Part shown: positions 43,816-54,592 of the stretch, in pieces | Numbering within the stretch: position 1 is the first letter of the stretch | How the letters are laid out: each line of letters opens with the position of its first letter | Assembly: GCA_028622995.1 (NCBI GenBank) | Contig: JAJQJQ010000048.1 | Span: forward strand, 1,178,001 to 1,242,000 | Reading direction: 5' to 3' | Source: Panagrolaimus kolymaensis | Lineage: Eukaryota; Nematoda; Chromadorea; Rhabditida; Panagrolaimidae | DNA: 64,000 nt | The notes under the pieces: model-generated | Seen by the model: the letters and a program-made list of their open reading frames with translations, nothing else | Told to the model about the DNA's origin: nothing | The model's database searches: none | Made by a program: the position numbers and the translations under genes

Positions 43816-44696
43816 TTAATATATTTCATAGACATCAGCATAGGGATAGTTCTTGTTTAAATCACGAAGATATGCATAGAATTTGTAAGCGACATAGATG
43901 ATCCAAAGTGTAGCAAGAAAATCAGCAAACCAGAAAAGAACAGCAAGAAAGAGAGCATCTAAAAGAAAGTATGAATAAAGTTACACAAATGATGACAAAG
44001 TAATAAGATGGAAACCATAGCAAAATATTGGTGTAATAACAAAGCCACCTTCTGTTTGAAATATACCAATCTTAACTAGATAATAAACTTACAGGTTGTA
44101 TCGGTGTTGTATTTGAAGGTGAAGAAAATGTCGTCTTTTTTAAGATATCCATAGAGAAAACAGCTGACGAGGATTAAGATTCCACCAATTCGAATAACCT
44201 AAAAAGTTGTTAACGTGAAAGATAATAATGAAAGTGTAAATGAACTTACTTGAGCACCAAAACAAGGAAGAACAAGTTTCTGTTTCATTATAGAGCAGCA
44301 ATAAACGATGAGGTTGGCATATACACAAAAAGCCGTAAAACAAAGAAAAATATCATAAACCTTTTTAGGCATTTCTTCTCTTCCAACAGTATATAAAAAT
44401 TTGTGGAAAATTTGAAGAATCAAAGCAATTTCCAAAAATCCAATAGTTCCCATACCGCATTGATCAGGAGATGGCTGAGGAGCATATAAACGAGTAGGAA
44501 GAACATCATCACCACATGCAGGAGGAGCAGGTACATAAACGACATGTTTTGGAGCTTTTCCATTTGAACCATTTTTTGTAAGAACATCGCCACGGATAAC
44601 CATTCTCTAAAAATTGATGAAGTTATAAATGGAAAAAAGGAAATCAAAAATAATACTAACCTGTGCTTCAATATTCGGATATAAATTGTTAGCCAT
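43816..44696 (-). CDS. LAPTM-like four-pass membrane protein P5
   Basis: Exons 44661-44696 (MANNLYPNIEAQ), 44250-44606, 44093-44198 and 43816-43958, in phase, give 213 residues. The head is Pro-rich (VVYVPAPPACGDDVLPTR). Spans: GFLEIALILQIFHKFLY, VYDIFLCFTAFCVYANLIVY, VIRIGGILILVSCFLYGYL and ALFLAVLFWFADFLATLWII. The tail is AYLRDLNKNYPYADVYEIY, whose YxxI-like end could be an endosomal sorting signal (inference). The CCxCCHVRTG cluster is reduced to QCGMGTIG. Exons 3 and 4 have the cluster-standard 106 and 143 nt. Intact. Confidence 0.8.
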
Positions 44697-45126
44697 TCTG
44701 ATGATGAGAGAGAAGTTGAAAAGATTAATCAATGTTGTTTATAAGCACCAGCAAGAGAAAAATCGCGTATTGATAGCTTCAAACTCAAACGATTGACTGG
44801 AAAAAGAAGAAGTCTGAAAAACATGCAAACAAGAAATAAACAACAAATACAATGCAAATTTCCATTCATAAACAACAATTTTGGGAAAGTTGCTCGTTTC
44901 AACGAGAAATATGTTTTGCCTCAAAATGGTATTTTGCTAAACTCTCAAAAACAAATTTGTAAGCCAAGTAAAACCATATGTGCTGTAATATCGAAAGCTT
45001 ATCTTCTTCCTCCACACAGCACCAATGAATAAAACCACAATAATCAATATTTATACATACAAGAAAAAGAACAATCAAAAAAGAAAAGAAAACACATGAA
45101 AAATTTGTAAAACCAAAAAATATATT
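44697..45126. other. P5 promoter and P6 3' flank
   Basis: A TATAAG box lies on the minus strand at about 44738-44743. A weak match to the TTCAACTT element is present. P6 polyadenylation signals lie near 45045. Confidence 0.45.
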
Positions 45127-45966
45127 TTACATGATGTTGTAGGCCCCACGAGATTGGTAATTCTTGTTCAAACCACGAAGATAAGCATGGCATTTGATAA
45201 TGACGGCGATGACCCAAATTGCAGCAAGAACATCAAAAGTCCAGAAAATAACAGCAAAAAAGGTGAAAACTAAAAAAGAAAAAGTTTAGAATAAGTTATG
45301 TCCATAAACAAATCAATCAAACATACAGTCATCCTTGGTGTTGTATTTGTAGGCGAAGAGAATGTCATCTTTTTTGAAATATCCATAAAAGTGATAACTG
45401 CAGAAGATCAAGATACCACCAAATCGAATAACCTAAAGAGTTATAAAAGTGAATGATAATGAAAGGGTAAAGGAACTTACTTGAGATCCAAAGCATGGAA
45501 GAAGAATCTTCAATTTCTTACTCTTTTCTTCATCGAGGCAAATAAGAAATACAAAAATGAAGTAAAGAACAACAGCAATAGTTCGAATAACATTTTCAGG
45601 CATTATTTCTATTCCAACAATAAGCAAGAATTTGAGAGCGATCAAATAAACCATAATGATTTCCAAAGAACCAATGGTACTCATTCCACATTGAGCTGGA
45701 TAAGGTTGAGATGCATAAACAGGAAGAACTGGTGCCGATGCAGTAGGAATTGCAGGAATAGGTAAACTTCCACCGTGATTTTGACTATTTTGTTTTGAGC
45801 CATTACTTGCAGGAGTACAATATGATTGTGCAGCACCATCAGATCGAGGAGGTACCATGCGCTAAAAAAATGAAAGAATTAACACATTTTGAAGCAATAA
45901 TTAGAACCAATAAAAGCAAAGAAATAAACCAACATGAACTTCGATATTAGGATACATACCACTCAT
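45127..45966 (-). CDS. LAPTM-like four-pass membrane protein P6
   Basis: Exons 45934-45966 (MSGMYPNIEVH), 45481-45861, 45327-45432 and 45127-45269, in phase, give 220 residues. The head is Ser/Pro/Asn-rich and ends PYPAQCGMSTIG. Spans: SLEIIMVYLIALKFLLIV, TIAVVLYFIFVFLICL, RFGGILIFCSYHFYGYF and FTFFAVIFWTFDVLAAIWVI. Exons 3 and 4 are nearly identical in nucleotide sequence to P2 (plus strand, 9 kb away), ending RGLNKNYQSRGAYNIM, so the two share a recent inverted duplication or conversion. Unlike P2, the frame is open across the position of the P2 TAA. The promoter shares motifs with P1 and P3. Confidence 0.8.
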
Positions 45967-45994
45967 TTTGATGAGAGCTGATCAATTTAGTAAA

Positions 45995-46173
45995 CAGTAA
46001 CAAGTTGAATATCGCTTATCCACAAGCTTGAACACAAAAATCAGCTTTCGATTGATCGAATGAAAAAAAGATGGACGAAGAAAAAATTGAAAGATTGATT
46101 GAATGCTAAAAAAATAACAACGAAGCAAACAACCGAATATCGAAAGTTTTGTTTCGCGCGCTTTCGTTGCATG
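45995..46173 (-). promoter_or_regulatory. Conserved promoter of P6
   Basis: On the minus strand: CATGCAACGAAA (46162-46173) and ATTCAACTTGTTACTG (45995-46010), at spacings close to P3. No good TATA box. Confidence 0.55.
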
Positions 46174-47085
46174 AATCAAATCTTGTTTGATTTTTGCTTT
46201 TTTTCATTGCACAAAAATTTTGTCTTTTTCTAAAAAACAAAAAATGCTTTGCTCCATGTCGAAACCTTTTTTAGTTTTTTCATGAATCAAGATTTATTTA
46301 TTTATTTCACAATTAATCATTCAAAAATGTACATTAAAAAAAACACAAAAATTTACAATAATATAAGGAAGATAAATTTCTTTTAGTTTCTACATTCATT
46401 GTTGATAAAAGTTTTTTTGTTGTTGTTTTCAAATAACGGGTGCTTTAGCAACTTGATGATATGATTGAGCTTTACATTTTCTTTTGAAATTTTTGAACAA
46501 TTTTTATTCCTTTTTTCAGTTAAAAATATTTATAAAATCAAACATATGTAGATTTTTCCACAAATTCAACAAAACCTTCTTCTTCTTTTTTATCGCCGAA
46601 AATGAACTTGATTCTAGCTTTCAACAAAAGTAATAATATAGAAAATTAAAAATTCTGGGAACATTTATTATGGACTGTTGAGTTTTTTGCCTATTAATTG
46701 GCACTTTAAAAAAAAGAGGTCTTAGCAGCAATCGCTACTGTAAAATAAATGTGTCAGGTGAAAAAAATAATTAATAAATGTGTATGTATGAACAATGAAA
46801 GTTAGTTTTAAAAAATTAAAAAGTTCTTAATGGTTTTAATAAAATAAAAAAATAGGACTTTCGAGAATAAAAAGAAAGTGCTAAATGCAAAATAAATAAT
46901 TGATATGTATGTAAAGAGTTTCTTGTAAAAAATTATTAAATAAAACTAGCATTTATTAAATTCGAAAAAACGCCTCCAAAGTTTCTAAGAAAAAAGTAAA
47001 AAAATTTCTCATTAAATTTAGACAACCGAAAAAAAATTAAATTTCTTAAAGAGTTGTTATTTTTTTTTGAATAAATTTTAAAAAT
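46174..47085. other. Intergenic, no supported gene
   Basis: AT-rich. The 5' flank of the 7TM receptor gene is at the right. No repeat structure seen. Confidence 0.45.
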
Positions 47086-48405
47086 ATGTCTTCCTCATCT
47101 TTTACTTCCCTTCCAATCAAATGTAATGCTCTTGGTAAAAATGCTTCTTTCATTTCATGGATTGATTGTGTTGGATTTCAAATTCCATTCATTTTGGAAA
47201 CAATTGGTTTTGGATATATTTGTTGGTTTTTACTTTTCATAATTATTGTAATTTCAATTTTTGGTAAAAGTATTGAAACCTATCAATGGTTTATTTTGAA
47301 TCAAGCTGTTTGGGATTTTTTATTTATTTATGATTATATTTGTGAAAAACCTACTTATCAAGCATATTTTCAAATGTCTTGGGATGAAAGCTATGAACAG
47401 AAATATAATCAAGGTGAAGCGACATGCTTTTATGGGGATTCATCATATTTTAGCAAATTTAATCAATTTGTTAAACTTGTCATAAATTTTTGCTCTTTTA
47501 TGCCTTTATTCCTTTTAACTTTTTCTCGATTTTTATGTATGTATTATTCAAATTTTTATAAAAAATATTTTACAACTTTTAAAACAATTTTATTTATAAT
47601 TATTTTTGAAATTTTTGTTACTGTTATATTAGAAGCTCGTTATTGGGCTCAATCAGCTGGAAGGATGGCAAGAGTTGAAGGTTATGACAATTGTAAAGCT
47701 AAACATTGTTCAACAAATATTACCCAAGAACAAGCATGTAAAATAACAGATGACTTAACTGCATGTAATTTAAAAATAGATAGAAGTGAAACGATATTAG
47801 AATTAATTTTGGGTTACATACAATTATTTTTGCCGATTTTACTTTTAATTTTTTCAATTATTTTTGCGATATTTCTTGCAATTAAAGTGGCAAAACAAAT
47901 TATTTTTCAAGCTAAAAATAATCCAACTAATTTATATTCCTCCCTTCGAATAACTTTAGTCATTCTTTTTCAATGTTTTATGACGGCTGTAGTTATTAGT
48001 TTTACATTTCATAACAATATTTTGAATTTTCTTGGATATATTCGAAGGTTTTCGACTTATAATATCAGCGGCACTTTTTATTATGATAAAAATGGCAATT
48101 TTCACCCCCCTCAACCCCCTGTGTTACCTGACATGATAGTATATTTAGCTTCTTCTCCACTTTTACATTGTCTTTATGTTTTTAGAATATTTATTGATTC
48201 CATTTTAGTTTTAATTTTTTTAAGCCATTATCGAAAATATTGTTTAATGGTTATAAAATTTTTGGTGTGGATTATCAAAAATGCTAATTTAATTTGCAGC
48301 AACCTTGTGGAATCTAAAAATGTTAGCTCCATTACTGTTTCTGCTGCAGGAAATAATAATAATTCTGAAAATAGAAATGTTTTATTTAAAAAAAGAAACA
48401 ATTAA
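47086..48405 (+). CDS. Seven-transmembrane chemoreceptor-like protein, single exon
   Basis: One uninterrupted exon of 439 codons from ATG 47086. Hydrophobic spans lie at about residues 38-60 (GYICWFLLFIIIVISIF), 67-83, 128-150 (FVKLVINFCSFMPLFLLTF), 162-182, 236-268 (LELILGYIQLFLPILLLIFS), 286-306 and 352-382. A cysteine-rich loop (NCKAKHCSTNITQEQACKI) lies between spans 4 and 5. The tail is cytoplasmic, Ser/Asn-rich and basic. The layout fits nematode-type rhodopsin-like or chemosensory receptors, but I see no DRY or NPxxY motif and cannot name a subfamily. The absence of introns is unusual next to the multi-exon neighbours and may reflect a retroposed origin. A polyadenylation-type AATAAA is near 48478. 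Confidence 0.7.
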   Translation: MSSSSFTSLPIKCNALGKNASFISWIDCVGFQIPFILETIGFGYICWFLLFIIIVISIFGKSIETYQWFILNQAVWDFLFIYDYICEKPTYQAYFQMSWDESYEQKYNQGEATCFYGDSSYFSKFNQFVKLVINFCSFMPLFLLTFSRFLCMYYSNFYKKYFTTFKTILFIIIFEIFVTVILEARYWAQSAGRMARVEGYDNCKAKHCSTNITQEQACKITDDLTACNLKIDRSETILELILGYIQLFLPILLLIFSIIFAIFLAIKVAKQIIFQAKNNPTNLYSSLRITLVILFQCFMTAVVISFTFHNNILNFLGYIRRFSTYNISGTFYYDKNGNFHPPQPPVLPDMIVYLASSPLLHCLYVFRIFIDSILVLIFLSHYRKYCLMVIKFLVWIIKNANLICSNLVESKNVSSITVSAAGNNNNSENRNVLFKKRNN

Positions 48406-49384
48406 AAAAAACTAAACATAAGAAATTTTTTTTGCATAAAACTTATTATTTTTTTGTTATTTTTTGAATTTTGATTTTAATAAATGTATAGAAAAATTGT
48501 CATTTTTCTTTGACTACAATCAACAACATTGAAGTTTTGTTGGTTTTTTTGGTTGTCTTTGATTATCTCAAGCATTGTAGTAATCAAATTGAGATAAATT
48601 TTGGTTTAGCTGACAAAAAAAACCCAATATTTTGAAAAAAAAGGAAAACTAAAACAAATTTTTTTTATAATAATCATGTTCTTGTTTACTATTATCATAA
48701 AAGATAAACTTTTTCATAATGTCTGAAACAAAATAAGTGTTGTTAGTTAGGATTATTCTGATTTTTATAAAAAATTTTGGTGCTCTTTTCTTTTGTTTTT
48801 AGGATCTGCACATTTGTAACCTCAACCATTAGATTTTTGCCAACAACCCGAATATTATTTAATTTTTAACTAATTCACCTTTCGTTAATAGAAAGAATTC
48901 AACTATATGTCAAAAAAGAAGAAAAAAAAACAGTAAATGTTGTTTTACTTTTATTAAATGTTTTAAAAATCATTAACTAATTTTGAAAAAAGAAAAAATT
49001 AACATATAAAATATTCAAAAAATCTTGGATAAAAATTTTTAATGGAAAAAAACAGGAAAAATAAATTGATTTTTTTTTTCGTTGAAAAAAGGCGTTGTGT
49101 ACTAAAAATTGCTGAGAGCATAGATTTTTTTGGGCCGAAAATAAAACCCACATGTCCAAAAATCAATACTAAGAGCATAATGGAATGAAAAAGATGTATA
49201 GAAACAAAAAATATGGCGAATCATTTTTTGTTTTTGTTTCTTTTTTTTCGTTTAAAACTTTTTTTATGCATATGTAAAATAACGATATTGAAAAAAATTC
49301 ACATCTCTTCAGGTTTTCAGTAGATAAGAATTTATTTTATTTTATCTTTTCTCTATGACAGCAAAAAGTACCAACTAAAACAAA
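48406..49384. other. 3' flank and spacer left of the LTR element
   Basis: AT-rich, no gene. 49381-49384 (CAAA) is the left copy of the target-site duplication. Confidence 0.5.
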
Positions 49385-49829
49385 TGCAATGAATGGGTTG
49401 GCTAGATAGGTAGGTACTCTAATATGGGTCCTTTGTCCATGTATGAAGATAGGTGTTATGTGTAGCGGTGTTACGGTTCGTTCCTTCACGTGGTGACATA
49501 GGTATAGTTTATTAGTGATGGTACATTAGCATAACATTATACAATTACTATTCTACTGTTACATAAAGAGAGAGAGATATGGGATAACACAGTCAGCTAC
49601 AGCTTCATGCTGGTAATGTCAACGGCTACGAGAGCCTTGGGCTGAGGAGGGCTGTGCTGCTGGAACTGGCTCTGGACTGAGTAACAGAACTGAGATTCGA
49701 CTGACTTGTTTAGCAAGAGGTAGTCTTGCCTTATATACTGCATCGCCATCTGGGCATCAAGGCGTGTCCAGCTACTGTCGTTGGCATCGTCCTATTGGTT
49801 ATTGCTTGAGAGTAGGTTTAGCCATTACA
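49385..49829 (-). repeat. 3' LTR (left copy)
   Basis: 445 bp, much less AT-rich than the surroundings. Contains TATATAA (49731-49737, minus) and AATAAA (49508-49513, minus), defining a U3-R-U5 order on the minus strand. Confidence 0.9.
49508..49513 (-). terminator. Polyadenylation signal AATAAA in the 3' LTR
   Basis: About 220 bases downstream of the LTR TATA box on the minus strand, as expected for the R region. The equivalent site in the other LTR is 59524-59529. Confidence 0.55.
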
Positions 49830-49838
49830 TGTTAGACC

Positions 49839-49868
49839 CTCGAAGATCAACGTCCTCGTTGATTCGAG
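49839..49868. repeat. Hairpin motif, copy 1, beside the 3' LTR
   Basis: CTCGAA-g-ATCAACG / CGTTGATTCGAG pairs with one bulge and a 4-base loop, flanked by TGTTAGACC that touches the LTR. Confidence 0.6.
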
Positions 49869-50642
49869 TGATGGACGTCTCACTTCGGATGATGACAAAG
49901 TGAAGTAGGTCATTGGCTATAGGGACAGGAGTAACAATGTTGAATATGGACACGACCTTTGAAATGTACAGTTGTTGGAATGGAATGATCAGTGATGAAG
50001 TAGCTTGTAGACTGAACTGTGTTTTACAGATAAAAAGAGATAAATATAGAGGGGTAAATTAACAAAAAGTGGGTCATAATTAAAATGAGAAACAGAGGGA
50101 ATCTTAGAATAAAGTAAGGTTTACGTTTTACAAAAGTATGTTACATAAATATAATATTTTAATTTTACTAAACAATCTAAAATAATATTTTACATATTAT
50201 CGCTATTGGCTAATAAACAATTATAAATGTTCTTAAAGATATTTATTTATTTTCTTCTTGTGGTGGTTGGCTTTTGGTTCAGCTTCTGGATCATCGCGGC
50301 AATGGTATGCTTGTGGATAATCGGCGGCATGGCATGGGTATGTTTTAGGATCATGAAGATGTTATACATTTTGTTTTGTATGGATGGGAAGTGGAGATGT
50401 GTGAATCTTGGATAAGTTTACTATGTTGTTTGTTGAGTGTTTTATAAAATCCGGGTAAGGACCTTATTTTGTGCAGCTTTATTAAGCTTGTTTAACATTA
50501 AATTTAGGCTTTTACGTTGATGGAAGTTAAGGCATATCGTTGTCTATGATTTTTATTTAAGTTGACTTTATTGTTGTTTCCAAAATTAGTTGTTTACAGC
50601 TGGAGGCGTCTAACACGACAGCCAAGGCTACCATGTTAGACC

Positions 50643-50672
50643 CTCGAAAATCAACGACCGCGTTGATTCGAG
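50643..50672. repeat. Hairpin motif, copy 2
   Basis: Same hairpin with the same TGTTAGACC flank. The loop bases differ (ACCG against TCCT) while the stem is kept. Confidence 0.6.
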
Positions 50673-51593
50673 TTGTTGGCCGTATTATTGTGTGGACGTT
50701 GCATGATTTCCACATTTTTTTAAAAGAAATCATATGAATCATTTTTGTGAGATGTCTTTTTTCTTTTTGGTCCATGGTTAAAATAAGTTTTAGTAAAAAT
50801 TATTGGATCAGATGTAAGTAATCCTTTAATTTTATAGTCTTGGTTGGTTATGGTTCATGAGTTATTAAAGATTAAAACAAAAATCTTTTAATCGAGGAAG
50901 TTGAGAAGAAATCGAAAAGTGAAAAATTTTTCCCATTCAGTATTTTTCAAGCAGTTATTTTGCATATGGGTATTATCATTTTGGTATTGTCCTGTCTTTT
51001 TCCAGGATCCAATTCTCATCAAATTGATGTTACAAAAGACAAAAACATATTAACAATCATAAAAATTTAATCAATGATTTATTCAGATATACGAAAAGAC
51101 AAAAACAAACAGAGGAATGTTTTAAATTAAAATTACTTTTACTCAAAATTCATTTTCTTTTCAAATTTTCAAAAAAATTATTTCATAAAATAATTATGTT
51201 AGGTGACAAAAACAATTGATAGAAAAATAATTGTTACTTATGAAAAGAGATGGATTAATTATTTCCATAAACAATTTCGAAAAGTTCTTAACGATTTTTT
51301 CTTTGACTATGATAAAAAAATGGATATTGATTTTACAAAATTTCAGCAAGGTATACTTCAAGGTAATAAAATGTTTTAAACAATAAAGGTGTGGATGTTT
51401 CATTTAAAAACTTATATACAATTTTGGATCGAGTTTTCATTGATCAAGTTTAACTATTCAAAAAAATTATGAGATAAAGTTTTCGGGTTTTGGGACCATA
51501 ATAAAAAAAAGAAAAATTATGTTTTTTAGAAAAATTGCATTTTACGAAAATGTTACAAACAACAATGTAAAAAATTTTGGATTAAGGGATTAT

Positions 51594-52442
51594 TTAATTA
51601 CTACCTTTGCTGAGTTTCGTAGCTTCAATTTGAGTTGTTGTTGAATATCCTTTATCCATCTTGATGTTTATCACTAATGAGATATTTGGCAAACTTTGAA
51701 TCCTCTTGATAATTTTCTTGGTGTCATACATCTTTATTAGTCTTTCCGAAAGTTCTTTAAGGATATTTGTTTTTTCCAATAATTTTCTTCTTGTGCATAT
51801 ATTAAAGAGATTAAGTTCATCTTCCTTATTAACATTCATGAAAGCTATTAGAGTTTTGAATTCTGACATAAATGTATCAAATCTTTTTTCTCTTTTTTCG
51901 TTAAATTTTGGCAGCACTTCAAAGATTTTAATTTTACTATACAAGTCTAATTTTCCAGTATTTTGCCGTTGTTTTTCCGCATTGTTTTCTTTTTCTGACG
52001 GGCTGATTTCATCTTCCTTTGTTTTTGACATGGCTTTCCTTAACTCGCTGATGACTGCTTCTAAAGTAAAATCAGATGAAAATTCAATCATCATCATTAT
52101 TTGTGCTGCTTTTCCTACAACACATAAATAAAAGAGTATCATTTCACCGTTTTCGTTGATATTTAAAAATCGTATTTTTGTTTTAAAATTTTCAATGAAC
52201 AATTCATAATTTTCATTATCATTTCCAGAAAATTTTGGAAGAATTTCAAGAATTTGTAGTTTCTTGTGAAGATCCAGATTTCCAATGCTTTCTTGTTGTT
52301 GATGATTAAAGTTTTGCACTGGTGTGTTCTTGTCGGAGTAATCTTCGCTTTCTTTTCTAGTCGTTGTTTCTGTCGTTGACGAAACGATATAGTTGTTGTA
52401 AAAAATTGGGTTATCTAATAGCTCATTTAAAATTGTAGACAT
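51594..52442 (-). CDS. Gag-like protein with internally duplicated capsid-like module
   Basis: 282 codons from ATG 52442. After a Thr/Ser-rich start, two related modules occur: LDLHKKLQILEILPKFSGND with YELFIENFKTKIRFLNINEN (residues about 55-125), and LDLYSKIKIFEVLPKFNEKR with FDTFMSEFKTLIAFMNVNKE (about 165-235). Both match the module of the upstream Gag-like protein at 53852, which fits the retrotransposon gag/capsid N-lobe pattern (L..LPKF.G....Y..F...F). No zinc knuckle, protease or polymerase motif follows. The C-terminus KGYSTTTQIEATKL recalls the KGYSTF start of the neighbour. Assembly of a particle is inferred from family behaviour. Confidence 0.65.
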   Translation of the reverse strand: MSTILNELLDNPIFYNNYIVSSTTETTTRKESEDYSDKNTPVQNFNHQQQESIGNLDLHKKLQILEILPKFSGNDNENYELFIENFKTKIRFLNINENGEMILFYLCVVGKAAQIMMMIEFSSDFTLEAVISELRKAMSKTKEDEISPSEKENNAEKQRQNTGKLDLYSKIKIFEVLPKFNEKREKRFDTFMSEFKTLIAFMNVNKEDELNLFNICTRRKLLEKTNILKELSERLIKMYDTKKIIKRIQSLPNISLVINIKMDKGYSTTTQIEATKLSKGSN

Positions 52443-53851
52443 TTTTAGACTTGATTAAGATAACGTTTTAACTGAATTTAAGATTTTCTTTTTATTCGAT
52501 TTGGGTTTGGTAAATGGAGGTTTTATTTAAGAGAAAAAAACAGAGAAAGTACAAGTTTGTAAAGTTTTGGGATTCCTAATTTGAATGAATTAAGATAGCT
52601 TGTTATGCTTTATAACTAATTTAAAAAAATTTAAAGTTAATAGAATCTAAGATTTATAAAGGATAGCTTTTTGCAAATTTAAGAAAATTGGAAGTTGATT
52701 TGATTCGTGTTTCCGATTTTGATTTTTTTAGTTGATGTTGATGTTGTTTGATTTCAGCAGCTTCTTCTGCTCTTCGATTTTCGATGACACGATTTCCAAA
52801 AAATTCAGATATTGTTTCGTGATGCTGTTGAGAGGATGACTTTTATCACCAATTTCAGCTTGTTGGTAATTTACTTCCCGAGTTTGTAGGGTTATTTTAA
52901 ACTATTTTACACAAAGTTTACCGGGGGAAAATTCTTACGGAAAAGTTATAAAAGTTGGATGGTTTTGTTTTTCGAAAAAATAAATTCTTAGAAAAAAAAT
53001 TTAAGTTGGAGGGTTATTAAGAAAAAATTAAAAAAGTTAATTATGGGCGGTGGTTCAAGCTTTTAATCAAATTTAAGAATAAACTTATCACTAGTAGAGG
53101 TTCAGGTTCTTGATGAATTTTTTATCGTTGATGGTTTTATATCACAGTGGAGGGCTTTTTGGATTATATGAAGTTGTTCTTTCACGACGTTGGCGTTTCA
53201 ATGGTTGTTAGCTTTTTGTGGTGGTATCTTTCGATGGCAAAGTTTTTATTTTTTATAAAACTCCGCCTTTTGAAATTTTCAATTTCATTGGTTTCTGAAA
53301 TTACAATTATTCCCGCCCCAAAACTACAGTATTTTTCTTTCAAGGAAGTAAATTTTGTTTGTCAAACTTTGAAAATCAAATTCAATAGAAAAAAATAAGT
53401 TTTCGAATGAATAGACAAATTGTTGCAAAAGTTTTAAAGTAGTTTTAAGAAGGAATTATTCAAAAGACTAAAGTATGCATGTGACGAACGAATTTTGGCT
53501 GTTTTTCAATTTTAAATTGGTTTCCAAGAACAGGAATTACAGTAAGACATGAAAAGAAAAATTTGTTTGATTTTTACTTTCTAAACTTTTTATCAGTTAT
53601 AAGAAAATTAACTTAATGTTACAAAAAATTAATCAAAATTCAACTGTGTTTATCGTTCCCCTTTTCATTTTTTGCTTTTAATGCACATGATGACATTGTT
53701 CTTGTTTTGCAATTTTTTCGTTTTTGATTTGAGTTCAATAGTTTTATTACCTTTTACGATGTTTGCACTTTTAGAAAAAAATGATGCAATTAAAGAAAAT
53801 TACAAAATTTCTAATCATAAAAATAGATATTAAATTATTTTTGTTAAGAAG

Positions 53852-54592
53852 CTAGAGGTTAGAAGGATATAATTCACTTTGGATCGTAATTGCGCATTCG
53901 ACTGCTTCGGCTAAAGTTGAAAACGTTTTTCGTTTGATGATTTTCCGCAATGGTTGTTTAAGTCCGCGTGAAAATTGTCGAATCATTTGTTTTTCTCGAA
54001 GTTTTTCATTGTAGCCACGGAAGTTCGTAAAAAATTTATTCACCAATTTTCTTATATCGGCTGCAAAGGTTTCAATGTTTTCTCCTTCTTGTTGACGTCG
54101 TTCATTAACGGTTTGAAGGGTAACTTCAGCTACATGTGCTTTTGAGATGATTTTTCTTAATTCTTCAGTAATAGCTTGCCAATTGAATGGAGTTGTGGAT
54201 TCTACCATGTTGAAATAATCACTTGCTTTTTCTTTCATACACATTCTCAGTAGATCCAATTTAACGTCTTCACTAATGTTGAGTGAGGCTGTTCTTGTTT
54301 CAAAACATTCGATAAAAACATCATAATCTTCATTAATTTTGTCTCCATGATATTTTGGTAAGTGATCAAGCATTCGCATTGTTGTATAGAGGTTGATGGT
54401 GTCTTGACTTATTTGTTCACTGTCATATATTGAATGAGGTATCGGTGAGCTATCATCGTTGTTTGTGTTTGGAACTTGTTGTTCACTGATATTATTAATA
54501 GATGGAGCATTATTATCTGATGGACGGTTTTTTGAAGTTGATGATTTAACTTTTCGTTTAAAGGTTGAATAACCTTTTTTCAATGCATTCAT
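53852..54592 (-). CDS. Gag-like (retrotransposon capsid) protein
   Basis: 246 codons from ATG 54592 (MNALKKGYSTFKRKV) to TAG 53852-53854. After a basic, Asn/Ser-rich head of about 60 residues comes a retrotransposon-gag domain: INLYTTMRMLDHLPKYHGDK, DYDVFIECFETRTASLNI, LDLLRMCMKEKASDYFNMV, then RRQQEGENIETFAADIRKLV, which is the classic R.Q...E.....F...IR.L stretch, and a C-terminal helix FSTLAEAVECAITIQSELY. This covers both capsid lobes. There is no CCHC knuckle, so RNA binding may use the basic head. It starts 4.8 kb from the primer-binding site, an exceptionally long leader. Intact frame in a recently inserted element. Confidence 0.75.
   Translation of the reverse strand: MNALKKGYSTFKRKVKSSTSKNRPSDNNAPSINNISEQQVPNTNNDDSSPIPHSIYDSEQISQDTINLYTTMRMLDHLPKYHGDKINEDYDVFIECFETRTASLNISEDVKLDLLRMCMKEKASDYFNMVESTTPFNWQAITEELRKIISKAHVAEVTLQTVNERRQQEGENIETFAADIRKLVNKFFTNFRGYNEKLREKQMIRQFSRGLKQPLRKIIKRKTFSTLAEAVECAITIQSELYPSNL

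Noticed and set aside
50227..50415. Small hydrophobic plus-strand frame inside the LTR element as an envelope-like gene
   Set aside because: Only 62 codons, on the strand opposite to the element, with no signal or partner domain.
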